From: Pseudogulbenkiania ferrooxidans 2002
Lineage (GTDB): Bacteria; Pseudomonadota; Gammaproteobacteria; Burkholderiales; Chromobacteriaceae
DNA length: 44,381 nt
Assembly: GCF_000174355.1 (NCBI RefSeq)
Contig: NZ_ACIS01000013.1
Span: forward strand, 38,250-82,630
Direction of reading: 5' to 3'
Shown here one piece after another: positions 8,046 through 14,698 of the stretch; the stretch's first letter is position 1, and the number at the start of each line of letters is the position of its first letter. The notes under the pieces are model-generated. The model was not told where the DNA came from and did not search any database. It saw only the letters and a program-made list of their open reading frames with translations. The position numbers and the translations under genes were made by a program.

Positions 8046-8132
8046 TCAGCTCCTCATCCCCTGGATCACCGCCCAGCCGCAGAGAATTCCCCAGGCGAAG
8101 ATCAGCAGGTACCACAGTTGATTGATGGTCAT
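8046..8132 (-). CDS. Tiny membrane protein, candidate minor coat (pVII/pIX-like)
   Basis: A 28-residue frame (start 8132, MTINQLWYLLIFAWGILCGW) is dominated by one hydrophobic helix. It ends 1 bp before the start of the next tiny gene, whose ribosome site lies in its last codons. Together the pair look like the two tip proteins pVII and pIX. The ribosome site of this one is weak, and it lies just after the coat-gene terminator, so expression may be low, as suits a minor virion protein. Confidence 0.62.
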   Translation of the reverse strand: MTINQLWYLLIFAWGILCGWAVIQGMRS

Positions 8133-8142
8133 GATCGGTCAG

Positions 8143-8168
8143 GAAAAAATGGGGGGACATCGCCCCCC
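8143..8168 (-). terminator. Terminator after the major coat gene
   Basis: On the minus strand a 6-bp G/C stem (8163-8168 with 8151-8156, 6-nt loop) is followed by ATTTTTT. It lies 22 bp after the coat protein stop. M13 has a terminator in the same place after gene VIII. It lets the coat be made in great excess over the minor coat and assembly genes downstream. Confidence 0.85.
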
Positions 8169-8189
8169 GGTTACCCGAAGGGCGTCGGC

Positions 8190-8396
8190 TTACGCTCCGC
8201 GCACCATGCCGATCACGATCTTGGCACCCTTGATGGCGACGTAGACGCCGGCGAGTAGACCGGCGATCGCCAGCACTGCGGTGATGACAGTGCCGAAGTC
8301 GACCACCGAGGTGAGCGGAGTCAGGTCCGGGCCGGCAGCCAGGGCACCAGTAGCCACGGTGGACAGCGCAGCGAGGAAGGCGATTTTTTTGAACAT
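8190..8396 (-). CDS. Major coat protein, pVIII-like
   Basis: This 68-residue precursor has a 20-residue signal peptide (MFKKIAFLAALSTVATGALA). It leaves a mature protein of 48 residues after the ALA/AG cleavage site. The mature protein has a short acidic N-terminal part (two Asp), a hydrophobic membrane helix, and a basic C terminus (three Lys/Arg) that would face the DNA in the virion. This is the classical pVIII design. The start at 8396 is supported by an AAGGAG ribosome site; the longer frame lacks a signal peptide at its N terminus. It lies directly before a terminator. Confidence 0.92.
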   Translation of the reverse strand: MFKKIAFLAALSTVATGALAAGPDLTPLTSVVDFGTVITAVLAIAGLLAGVYVAIKGAKIVIGMVRGA

Positions 8397-8445
8397 GGTT
8401 TGAAGCTCCTTGAGAAAAACCCGGGGAAAGCGCCCGGACGCATGG

Positions 8446-8760
8446 CTAGCCACGACGGATCATGTTGAGGACTAGCGAAATACCGTGAGAAACGAAGTAC
8501 AGGCCGACGACCGTGCTGAAGGCGAGCGTCCACAATGCGGAGGCATAGCCGTAGTCGAACGGCCCCAAGGCGGCGTCGACGGCCTGTTGCTGGCTGGCAT
8601 CGAGCACGTAGGCTTGGCGGGTGTATAGCTGCGCGCCGCCGGGGCAGACCGACACGGCATCGCCCGCGCTGCTGACAGGCGATAGCGCGGTGAAGCCCTC
8701 GGCGGGCGCAGTGGCGCAGACAAGCACGGTTTGAACTGTGCCGGTGCTGAAGCTAGGCAT
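8446..8760 (-). CDS. Small phage membrane protein of unknown role
   Basis: A 104-residue protein with a cysteine-containing N-terminal half and a C-terminal hydrophobic helix (about residues 75-98) ending in basic residues. Its ATG overlaps the last codons of the initiator gene by 8 bp, so it is translated with it. Small membrane proteins in this slot are common in inoviruses but their roles vary. It could be a minor coat or an assembly helper. I do not recognise a named family. Confidence 0.7.
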   Translation of the reverse strand: MPSFSTGTVQTVLVCATAPAEGFTALSPVSSAGDAVSVCPGGAQLYTRQAYVLDASQQQAVDAALGPFDYGYASALWTLAFSTVVGLYFVSHGISLVLNMIRRG

Positions 8761-10597
8761 GGCCGGCCCTCCGTATCAGAAAGGGGGGCGGCTCATACGG
8801 CGGAGGTGGGTCGAGGAAATCGTTGTCGGAGTCGAAGGCTTCGAAATCGAGTGAAAGCGAGCGCGGTTCGTGGTGGCGCGATGTTCCATCGCGCGATGCG
8901 TCGTTACAGTTATTACACATGAATCCAAGCTGGCGATCCGCTTCGCGGCCGCCAGTGCGGAGTTCCACCGTCCACTCGTGCAGGCGAGAACGGACGAACA
9001 CCCCCTCCGTCTTGTCGACCACGCCGACGATCTTGTTGCGAACCAGTTCGCCGTACTTGTTCGGCAATTCTTCGTCGCACGTCACTTCCAGCAGACGATC
9101 CTTGCGCGGGGAGCCGAAACCGAGCGCGTGCTCGTAGGCTTCCCAGTCGCCCTGGTCGGCGGCGGCTACGGCCGCGTCGAGGACGTCGGAGTCGAACTCG
9201 GCGCTATCGAGGTTGGCAATTCGACGCAGTTCTCGGTACAGCGTGACTGGCGCCCCACCGATCTGCTGGAACTGGCGGATGCGCCACAGCGATGCCCAGG
9301 CCCTCACGCGCTGGGCAGCGGTCGGCGCGTCCAGGCCGTCGAAGTTCATCCCGATCGATTCGCCGTTCGAACCGCAGCCGTCGACGTTCTTGGCGATGTA
9401 CTTGGCGACGTAGCCGGTCGCCGAGCGTTCTGGGTCGAGCCACTTGATCTTGACCCGCCGCGAAGTCTTCAGCAGGCCAGAGCGACGGTTACGCAGCTCG
9501 GTCTGGTCTTCTCGGGTGTAGTGCTCGGTCAGCAGCTCGGACAGCGCATCGGCGTGCTCCGGACGCACATACAGCAGCAGGTGCCAATGCGGCGTGCCGT
9601 CGTGATGCGGCTCGGCGATACGAAAGCCGAACACCTTGATGCCCCGGCGGTGGAATTGGGCGCGTACCAGCGCCCAATAGCGGGTCAGATAGCGTTGGCC
9701 ATCAGCCGGCGTGGCTCCGTCGAACTTCTCATTCGGGCGCGTCTTGCGTTTGCCAAGCAATTTGATGGCGTGAAAGCGGCTCGGACAGGTCAAGGTGACG
9801 AACACGGCGGTAAAACCCAGCGCCTTGGCGATTCGTTCGGTGCCGGCCATGCGCACCATCAATTCGGAGTAACGGTTGCGCGGGTTGGATACCGTGCTGT
9901 CGGCGAACTTCAGTACCGATTCCGAATAGCCATCCTCGTTGGTGACGATCAAATTCTTCAGGTATTCGCGCGAACGAGCCGCTTGGCGACGTTGGGCATC
10001 GGCTTGGTAATCCGAGACATAAAGTCCTTGTGTCTTGCTCACCAGCCCCATCGCGCGAGCATGGGTTTCCGCCAGTTGCGGCAGCACACGGCGGAACGTC
10101 ATGCGCCAGAACTGTTCGTCCAGCAGCCGCTTGAGAAAGGAATCGGGGGTGACCTGCTTTTTACCCGGAGGATCGATCAAGCGAGCGTATGAGGAAGCGT
10201 TGAGGTCGTCGTACAGATAGACGCCGTACTGATTGGCCAATGCCATCAGCGACGGCAGCCAATAGCGCGGAGGTGTATAAGCGCCGTGTCGGCCGAGCCG
10301 ACGGGTCAGTTGATTGACGACTTCGACAGCCTTTTCGTTTTGTTCCTCACGGCTCCAGGACAAGCGCAGTTTGCTGTCCTTGGACGCCATCAAGGCACGA
10401 AACGAAAGAGCGCCGAGGTTCGCGGTACGGCGGGCATCGCCGTCTTTGGCAAAGTCCGAGCTGAAATAGGTGCGCGAGTACTTCCGCTTGGCGACCTGCG
10501 ACAAATGCGCAGGTGCTACCGAAAAGCAGTCTTCAGCAAATGAAACGTCTTGCCGGTAGCTACTGCGACGGTTGGCAGCGGAAGTACTCGACAGCAT
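8753..10597 (-). CDS. HUH rolling-circle replication initiator, GPA-like
   Basis: This 614-residue endonuclease starts rolling-circle replication by nicking the phage DNA and joining to its 5' end. Motif I is FVTLTCPSRFHA (about 266-277). The metal-binding HUH motif sits in PHHDGTPHWHLLLYV (His-Trp-His at 337-339). The catalytic tyrosines lie in GYVAKYIAKN (Tyr 396 and 400). Two tyrosines separated by three residues are typical of the phiX174 A / P2 gpA branch rather than the M13 gpII type, and the protein is much longer than gpII (about 410 aa). The start at 10597 is chosen because it follows the upstream stop directly and has an AAGGTG site; an ATG at 10621 would overlap the previous gene. 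Confidence 0.9.
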   Translation of the reverse strand: MLSSTSAANRRSSYRQDVSFAEDCFSVAPAHLSQVAKRKYSRTYFSSDFAKDGDARRTANLGALSFRALMASKDSKLRLSWSREEQNEKAVEVVNQLTRRLGRHGAYTPPRYWLPSLMALANQYGVYLYDDLNASSYARLIDPPGKKQVTPDSFLKRLLDEQFWRMTFRRVLPQLAETHARAMGLVSKTQGLYVSDYQADAQRRQAARSREYLKNLIVTNEDGYSESVLKFADSTVSNPRNRYSELMVRMAGTERIAKALGFTAVFVTLTCPSRFHAIKLLGKRKTRPNEKFDGATPADGQRYLTRYWALVRAQFHRRGIKVFGFRIAEPHHDGTPHWHLLLYVRPEHADALSELLTEHYTREDQTELRNRRSGLLKTSRRVKIKWLDPERSATGYVAKYIAKNVDGCGSNGESIGMNFDGLDAPTAAQRVRAWASLWRIRQFQQIGGAPVTLYRELRRIANLDSAEFDSDVLDAAVAAADQGDWEAYEHALGFGSPRKDRLLEVTCDEELPNKYGELVRNKIVGVVDKTEGVFVRSRLHEWTVELRTGGREADRQLGFMCNNCNDASRDGTSRHHEPRSLSLDFEAFDSDNDFLDPPPPYEPPPFLIRRAGHA

Positions 10598-10598
10598 G

Positions 10599-10853
10599 TC
10601 AGTGCACCTTCTTGTGGCCATACGGCACGAGCGGGTCGGGCAGACCCAATTGCTTGGAGAGGTGGGTGAAGAGCCGGCGCTCCTGATCGGTCGCGAAATC
10701 CATGTCCGGGCCGAGGTAGCCGAAGAACGTGGAGATGAAGGCGCGATCGGCCAGCAGGCGGGCGGAGGGATGGGAGCCCTTGGCGAACTCCGCGTGTACC
10801 TCTCCCGCCACCTTGAGCGCGGCTTGAACAGAGGCCGAGGTCAAAGCCGCCAT
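10599..10853 (-). CDS. Hypothetical phage protein between SSB and initiator
   Basis: An 84-residue protein with an acceptable ribosome site (GAGGAG) starts at 10853, 5 bp after the SSB stop, and ends 1 bp before the initiator start. The sequence is Ala-rich at the N terminus, then has a FFGYLGPDMDFATDQERRLFTHL segment that looks helical. No membrane segment, signal peptide or known motif is seen. The tight spacing suggests a role in replication or its control. No function is proposed. Confidence 0.75.
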   Translation of the reverse strand: MAALTSASVQAALKVAGEVHAEFAKGSHPSARLLADRAFISTFFGYLGPDMDFATDQERRLFTHLSKQLGLPDPLVPYGHKKVH

Positions 10854-10858
10854 GGCTC

Positions 10859-11176
10859 TTACTCCTCGACCGCGTGGTAGGCGTTGACCACCGGGCGACG
10901 GGTAAAGCGCTCGCCGGTGTCCTTGTCGGTGTAGTTGAACGGTTTGCCACGGTAGCCACCGCAGCCGACCAGGCATTCGACGGTGTCACCGGCCTGGCCG
11001 ATGCGCTTGCGCGAGCGGATCTCGACCACTGCCGGCTGGCTGTATTCGTCAGGCGCCGGCAGGGTGACTTCGGTGTAGAAGAACTCTTCGGCCTTGCGGA
11101 TCACATTGACGCGGCCGCGCAGCAGGGACTGGTTAGGTTTCAGGTTCAGCTTGATTGCTTCTTGCGGGATGCTCAT
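10859..11176 (-). CDS. Phage single-stranded DNA-binding protein, gpV-like
   Basis: This 105-residue protein is probably the ssDNA-binding protein that coats the phage strand and switches replication from double- to single-strand synthesis, as gpV does in M13. It is rich in beta-strand patterns (LLRGRVNVIRKAEEFFYTEVTLPAP) with aromatic and basic residues. Size and position at the head of the replication operon fit. The ribosome site AAAGGA precedes the start. The family call rests on size, composition and synteny rather than one diagnostic motif. Confidence 0.75.
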   Translation of the reverse strand: MSIPQEAIKLNLKPNQSLLRGRVNVIRKAEEFFYTEVTLPAPDEYSQPAVVEIRSRKRIGQAGDTVECLVGCGGYRGKPFNYTDKDTGERFTRRPVVNAYHAVEE

Positions 11177-11211
11177 GGGTTTCCTTTCGGGGGGTTTGGG
11201 TTTCTGTGGGG

Positions 11212-11436
11212 CTACAGGCGGAATTCAGCTTGGTCGATGCAGCGTTTGGTGAGTGCGGCGAGGTTGACCAAGCGATGACGGCCAATTTGGGTGCAAGGGA
11301 TGTATCCACGGGCGATCCAGCCGTCGACCACTCCTTCGGTTACGCCAATGGCCCGGGCAAACGAGACGCGGTCCATGACTGGCACTACAGCGGGGGTTAC
11401 GAGGGGAATTTGTGAGAAGTTGATGTTGTCGCCCAT
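11212..11436 (-). CDS. Small helix-turn-helix regulator (excisionase/MerR-like)
   Basis: A 74-residue protein with a winged-helix style DNA-binding motif (FARAIGVTEGVVDGWIARGY, about 27-46, then IPCTQIGRHRLVNL). This is the pattern of excisionase or AlpA-like small regulators. It is the first gene of the leftward phage operon and is divergent from the repressor-like gene. It could control early phage genes, assist excision, or both. The start at 11436 is preferred over 11520, since the longer form would run through the presumed operator. Confidence 0.72.
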   Translation of the reverse strand: MGDNINFSQIPLVTPAVVPVMDRVSFARAIGVTEGVVDGWIARGYIPCTQIGRHRLVNLAALTKRCIDQAEFRL

Positions 11437-11545
11437 AATGGATCTTGTGACGTATGTCGATGGACTTATGTTACAAACACTATGGATAATTTGTCCATGG
11501 CAAACTGGATAATTTGTCATGAATCGTGATTGGTGAGGGAGGGGT
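11437..11545. promoter_or_regulatory. Divergent control region with direct-repeat operators
   Basis: This 109-bp AT-rich spacer separates the leftward phage operon from the rightward repressor/integrase operon. The 13-base sequence TGGATAATTTGTC occurs twice in the same orientation (11483-11495 and 11506-11518). The copies are 23 bp apart, about two helical turns, as expected for cooperative operator sites. Exact promoter boxes could not be assigned with confidence. Confidence 0.6.
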
Positions 11546-12289
11546 ATGGATACTCTTGGTGATCGTATTATGTTGATAATTAAGGAAAAAACTAGCGAGG
11601 TGCGGCGGTGGAAGGAGTTGGAGGAGATCAGCGGTATCGCCGCAACAACGTGGCAAAGTTTTGGGCGAGCGCGGCAACGTGCGACGTCCGAGATGGTTGA
11701 GGCAGTGTCAAAGCAGTGGCCTCAATTCGCCTTCTGGCTTGTGACTGGGTTGACTGATCCTGAGTATGGGCATGTAGCTCCTCGCGAGTCCGACGGCTAC
11801 CCATATAGCGGGAGCGGGCAAGATAACTCTGTCCGTTATTTCCAAGATGCTATCGCCGCAAGACAGCAAGCGAGAGAACTTGTACTGAACTGGTGGAAAG
11901 AAGAGCTCGGTGAAGATCTCGGTGGGCTAACCCCATCAGAACTGGTTACTGATTTTGAACTTCAATCCGCCCGTCAGCTTCGTTTGGGGAGTCGAAACGC
12001 AAAACCAACGCCAGATGTCATCAAATATGATTCGCTTATTAGCAAGTTGAAAATATCGAAATCTTTAAGGCGGGCAGAGATATTGCTGGAAACGGAAAAA
12101 GAGTTCGACTATGAGGGAACTGAAGCTCTTGTTGGTTTGGTTGAAGATATGAAGGTGACGATTGAGAAGAAAATGAAGCCGGGAAAATTAAGTGTGAGTT
12201 ATGGTGAGTTAGATAAGAAGCTGGAAAAGCTAAAAGAAAGAATTGAAATGCATAATAAGTATACGAGTATGAATAATAGCGAAGGGTGA
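11546..12289 (+). CDS. Putative phage repressor (HTH protein)
   Basis: This 247-residue protein has an N-terminal helix-turn-helix-like segment (about 12-55, with WKELEEISGIAATTWQSFG). Its C-terminal part is helical and charged and may form a coiled coil (residues about 200-240). It has a strong GGGAGGGG ribosome site. It is divergent from the leftward lytic operon and is followed 4 bp later by the integrase gene, so the two form a lysogeny operon. It lacks the LexA/CI-type autoprotease Ser-Lys pattern that I could recognise, so release may depend on another signal. Base composition is lower in GC than the phage core. Repressor function is inferred from fold and position. Confidence 0.7.
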   Translation: MDTLGDRIMLIIKEKTSEVRRWKELEEISGIAATTWQSFGRARQRATSEMVEAVSKQWPQFAFWLVTGLTDPEYGHVAPRESDGYPYSGSGQDNSVRYFQDAIAARQQARELVLNWWKEELGEDLGGLTPSELVTDFELQSARQLRLGSRNAKPTPDVIKYDSLISKLKISKSLRRAEILLETEKEFDYEGTEALVGLVEDMKVTIEKKMKPGKLSVSYGELDKKLEKLKERIEMHNKYTSMNNSEG

Positions 12290-12293
12290 GTGT

Positions 12294-13286
12294 GTGGCTG
12301 TAAAGAAAAGTGATTCTGGGTGGTTGGTTGATATTCAACCAGGAGGGCGTGGAGGGAAACGGTTTCGGAAAACGTTCCCCCTAAAGTCCGAGGCTTTGGC
12401 GTGGGAGGCCTGGGTTAAGTCACAAGTTGCTCAGAGCCCAGAGTGGGAGCCAGAGAGAAGGGATTTGCGTACTCTGGCTGAGCTGATCGAACTGTGGTAT
12501 CAGCATCATGGTTGTAACCTGAGGTCTGCGGCTGACACCCTGCGTCGCTTATTGGCAATGGCCGAGGCAATGGGGAATCCGGTTGCAGATCGGTTCTCTG
12601 CTGAAGATTTTGCTAAATACCGTGCTCAACGTTTGGAGTCTGGTGTGACTGCAAACAACATGAACCGTGAGCATGCATACTTGCGGAGCGTTTTCAACGA
12701 ACTGAAGCGTTTGGGGCTTTGGAAAAAAGAAAACCCTTTGGCCATGGTCCGTCAGTTCAAAATTCCGGAGAAAGAGCTGTCATGGTTGACGGTAGATCAG
12801 ATCCAAACCTTACTAGCTGAGCTGGAAAACTGTCGGAACAAGGATGCTCTCTTGGTGGCAAAGATATGTCTGTCTACTGGGGCGCGATGGGGTGAAGCTG
12901 AGGGGCTGAGAAAAAGCCAGCTACGCAACCAGTCCCTTCAGTTCACAGGCACGAAGAGCGGCAAGAATAGAACGGTTCCTGTCGCTGAGGGGCTCTACGA
13001 TGAGTTGAAAGCAAAAGACGTAGGTAGCACAGACCGGCTATTTCAGTATTGCTGGGGAGCGTTCAGGGACGCGGTTGAGCGATGCGGACTAGTTTTGCCT
13101 GATGGACAAATGACCCATGTCCTACGCCACACGTTTGCATCTCATTTTGTGATGAATGGTGGCAATATTTTAGTTTTGCAAAAAATATTGGGGCATCAGA
13201 GCTTAACTATGACTATACGTTACGCCCATCTGGCCCCAGATCATTTGCAAGAGGCTAAATTTCTTAATCCATTAGCAAATATTTAA
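12294..13286 (+). CDS. Tyrosine recombinase / phage integrase
   Basis: This 330-residue integrase inserts the phage into the tRNA-Met gene. The catalytic set is visible: Arg198 in TGARWGEAEGL, Lys in GTKSGKNRTVPV (about 219-230), HxxR at 275-278 (HVLRH), His301 in LGHQS and the nucleophile Tyr310 in IRYAH. The N terminus has an arm-type DNA-binding/SAM-like region. It starts with GTG, 4 bp after the repressor-like stop. Its 3' end overlaps the convergent cargo gene by 4 bp. Most filamentous phages lack an integrase and borrow XerCD, so this gene is notable. Confidence 0.95.
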   Translation: MAVKKSDSGWLVDIQPGGRGGKRFRKTFPLKSEALAWEAWVKSQVAQSPEWEPERRDLRTLAELIELWYQHHGCNLRSAADTLRRLLAMAEAMGNPVADRFSAEDFAKYRAQRLESGVTANNMNREHAYLRSVFNELKRLGLWKKENPLAMVRQFKIPEKELSWLTVDQIQTLLAELENCRNKDALLVAKICLSTGARWGEAEGLRKSQLRNQSLQFTGTKSGKNRTVPVAEGLYDELKAKDVGSTDRLFQYCWGAFRDAVERCGLVLPDGQMTHVLRHTFASHFVMNGGNILVLQKILGHQSLTMTIRYAHLAPDHLQEAKFLNPLANI

Positions 13287-14227
13287 TTGTCTTTTTCAAA
13301 AACGAAAGAGATGTGATCAATGCTTTGGAGTTCGTCGTTGAGGGTCTCGTATGTTCCATCATTGAACTGGCTTGGGTTGCTCTTTATGTATGGGTTAGTT
13401 CCAACAAAGAAGCAGCGTACCTTCTCGCCATTGTTGATGGCTTTTTCTAATTCCTGAACTTCCGCACGGAAGAATTTCTTCCTTCGAGATTTGTCTATGG
13501 TTTCTTTGGAAATGTAAGCCCATACCGTATGAGGTTTCTTGTTGGGGCTCCAATGCTTTTCAGTAAACTTAATACCCAATGAATCAGCATTGCTATAGGG
13601 TTTTAAGCTGCTAACTTCGCCATGGTAAATGTAGCCTTGTCCGTCAGCCAGGAATTTGACGGACTTGAAAAACTTGGAGAAAGGCTTAGTTTTGTCCCCG
13701 ATGGTAAATTTATTATTCTTCGCGGACTCATCTCCATAGAGAAAGCAGTCAACTACTTGGTCAAGATATCTGGTTTTCGAACTTGTCTTACGAGGGGCAT
13801 CAGAGCCTGGAGCCCCGCCAGTTGATTTCGTCCCGGAACCATCACCCCCATCTCCCCCTGTAGCTGTGCCACCGCTTCCAGGCTTTCTTTTTGGCGGGTC
13901 AAGAAGTAGCTCGGTAGGAAAGTTGGTTAGTTTGAAATCATCTTCTTGCTGACCTGGGGCAGGATTACGTTTCCCACCGAGCTTGTCGTCGCAATATTCG
14001 CATTGAAGGGTGTGGGGCTCATCTTCCCTGAAGTGGAGCGCACGCTTCGACTTTCGTGTCATGTAGATTCCGACTGGCGTCAGCTTGGCTCGACAGTCTT
14101 TATCTTCACAGAGGAACCGAAGCTTTTGCTCGAAGAACGGACTATCTTCGTCCGTGTAGAGCTCTCGTGCTTGGTAGGGAGTGACAGATTCGTTGAGTTC
14201 TGGGGAGAAGGCTCGATCAAATTTCAT
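13283..14227 (-). CDS. Cargo protein with CoiA-like Cys/His motif, function unknown
   Basis: This 314-residue protein has an N-terminal module with Cys40, Cys45, His66 (ALHF), His72, Cys76 and Cys79. This is a zinc-ribbon-like layout similar to the N terminus of CoiA-type proteins. A Gly/Ser/Thr-rich linker (about 115-150) separates it from a C-terminal domain (about 150-314) that I do not recognise. It is convergent with the integrase and lies between it and the right att site, the classic position for accessory genes. Moderate GC and its orientation set it apart from the core. A defence or superinfection role is possible but only inferred from location. Confidence 0.75.
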   Translation of the reverse strand: MKFDRAFSPELNESVTPYQARELYTDEDSPFFEQKLRFLCEDKDCRAKLTPVGIYMTRKSKRALHFREDEPHTLQCEYCDDKLGGKRNPAPGQQEDDFKLTNFPTELLLDPPKRKPGSGGTATGGDGGDGSGTKSTGGAPGSDAPRKTSSKTRYLDQVVDCFLYGDESAKNNKFTIGDKTKPFSKFFKSVKFLADGQGYIYHGEVSSLKPYSNADSLGIKFTEKHWSPNKKPHTVWAYISKETIDKSRRKKFFRAEVQELEKAINNGEKVRCFFVGTNPYIKSNPSQFNDGTYETLNDELQSIDHISFVFEKDN

Positions 14228-14284
14228 ACTGCACCACGACCATAGATATATGCCATGAGCAATAGAGTATCAAGATTTGAGAGC

Positions 14285-14303
14285 CGTTGACACTTCGTTG
14301 ACA
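14285..14303. repeat. Tandem CGTTGACA motifs near attR
   Basis: The 8-mer CGTTGACA occurs at 14285-14292 and 14296-14303, 11 bp apart (one helical turn). It lies about 50 bp inside the right prophage junction, where integrase or excisionase arm sites are usually found. The role is inferred from spacing and position only. Confidence 0.35.
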
Positions 14304-14311
14304 GTGTAGAA

Positions 14312-14341
14312 ACGGAAAAGGGGTTAGCCTAAGCTAACCCC
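14312..14341 (-). terminator. Phage-supplied terminator for tRNA-Met
   Basis: A perfect 9-bp stem (14320-14328 with 14333-14341, 4-nt loop) is followed on the minus strand by TTTT. It begins 10 bp beyond the tRNA CCA end, inside the prophage. It takes the place of the host terminator now at 787-820. Confidence 0.8.
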
Positions 14342-14351
14342 TTGAATTCCT

Positions 14352-14428
<77 letters not shown>

Positions 14429-14465
14429 ACGCTGCTTCGTTGCTTGTTGCGTCGAAGTGGGGCGA

Positions 14466-14494
14466 ACTATACCGGGGCTGTTTGGGGCTGTCAA
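14466..14494 (-). promoter_or_regulatory. Sigma-70 promoter of tRNA-Met
   Basis: On the minus strand a perfect -35 TTGACA (14489-14494) and a -10 TATAGT (14466-14471) are separated by 17 bp. The expected start is about 30 bp before the tRNA 5' end. This is one of the clearest promoters in the window. Confidence 0.88.
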
Positions 14495-14698
14495 CACCTG
14501 GGGCGTATTTTTTGCCGGAACGCTTAGAACCTGTCTCCGATCTTGCTGCGGGGTCCCTGATCGGGGCTCATGTGCACTGCGTGCCAATCTTCGATTGGCT
14601 CAGCGATCGGGAATCCTCATGGACCACGTGTCCGTTCCGGTCCCTGTGCTGCTCTTCACCCCGCTGAGGGCCGCTCGCGACAGATCGGGGGCCGGTTC

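Larger units (their letters stand above)
836..14351. mobile_element. Integrated filamentous (inovirus) prophage with tyrosine integrase and cargo
   Basis: A 13.5-kb element lies between two copies of the tRNA-Met 3' end (836-883 and 14352-14399). It carries the hallmark filamentous-phage genes in the M13-like order: ssDNA-binding protein, rolling-circle initiator, major coat protein with terminator, tiny coat-like proteins, pIII-like, pVI-like, Zot/pI, secretin pIV and an intergenic hairpin region. These are all on the minus strand. A divergent repressor-like gene and a tyrosine integrase read on the plus strand. Two cargo blocks of lower GC sit at the ends. All core genes look intact, so the prophage could still be active, but that is inference. 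Unlike CTX-type inoviruses, which use host XerCD at dif, this one brings its own integrase and uses a tRNA gene. Confidence 0.92.

Noticed and set aside
836-14351. XerCD/dif integration of the filamentous phage
   Set aside because: The junctions are in a tRNA gene with a 48-bp repeat, and the phage encodes a complete tyrosine integrase; no dif-like palindrome was noticed at the ends.
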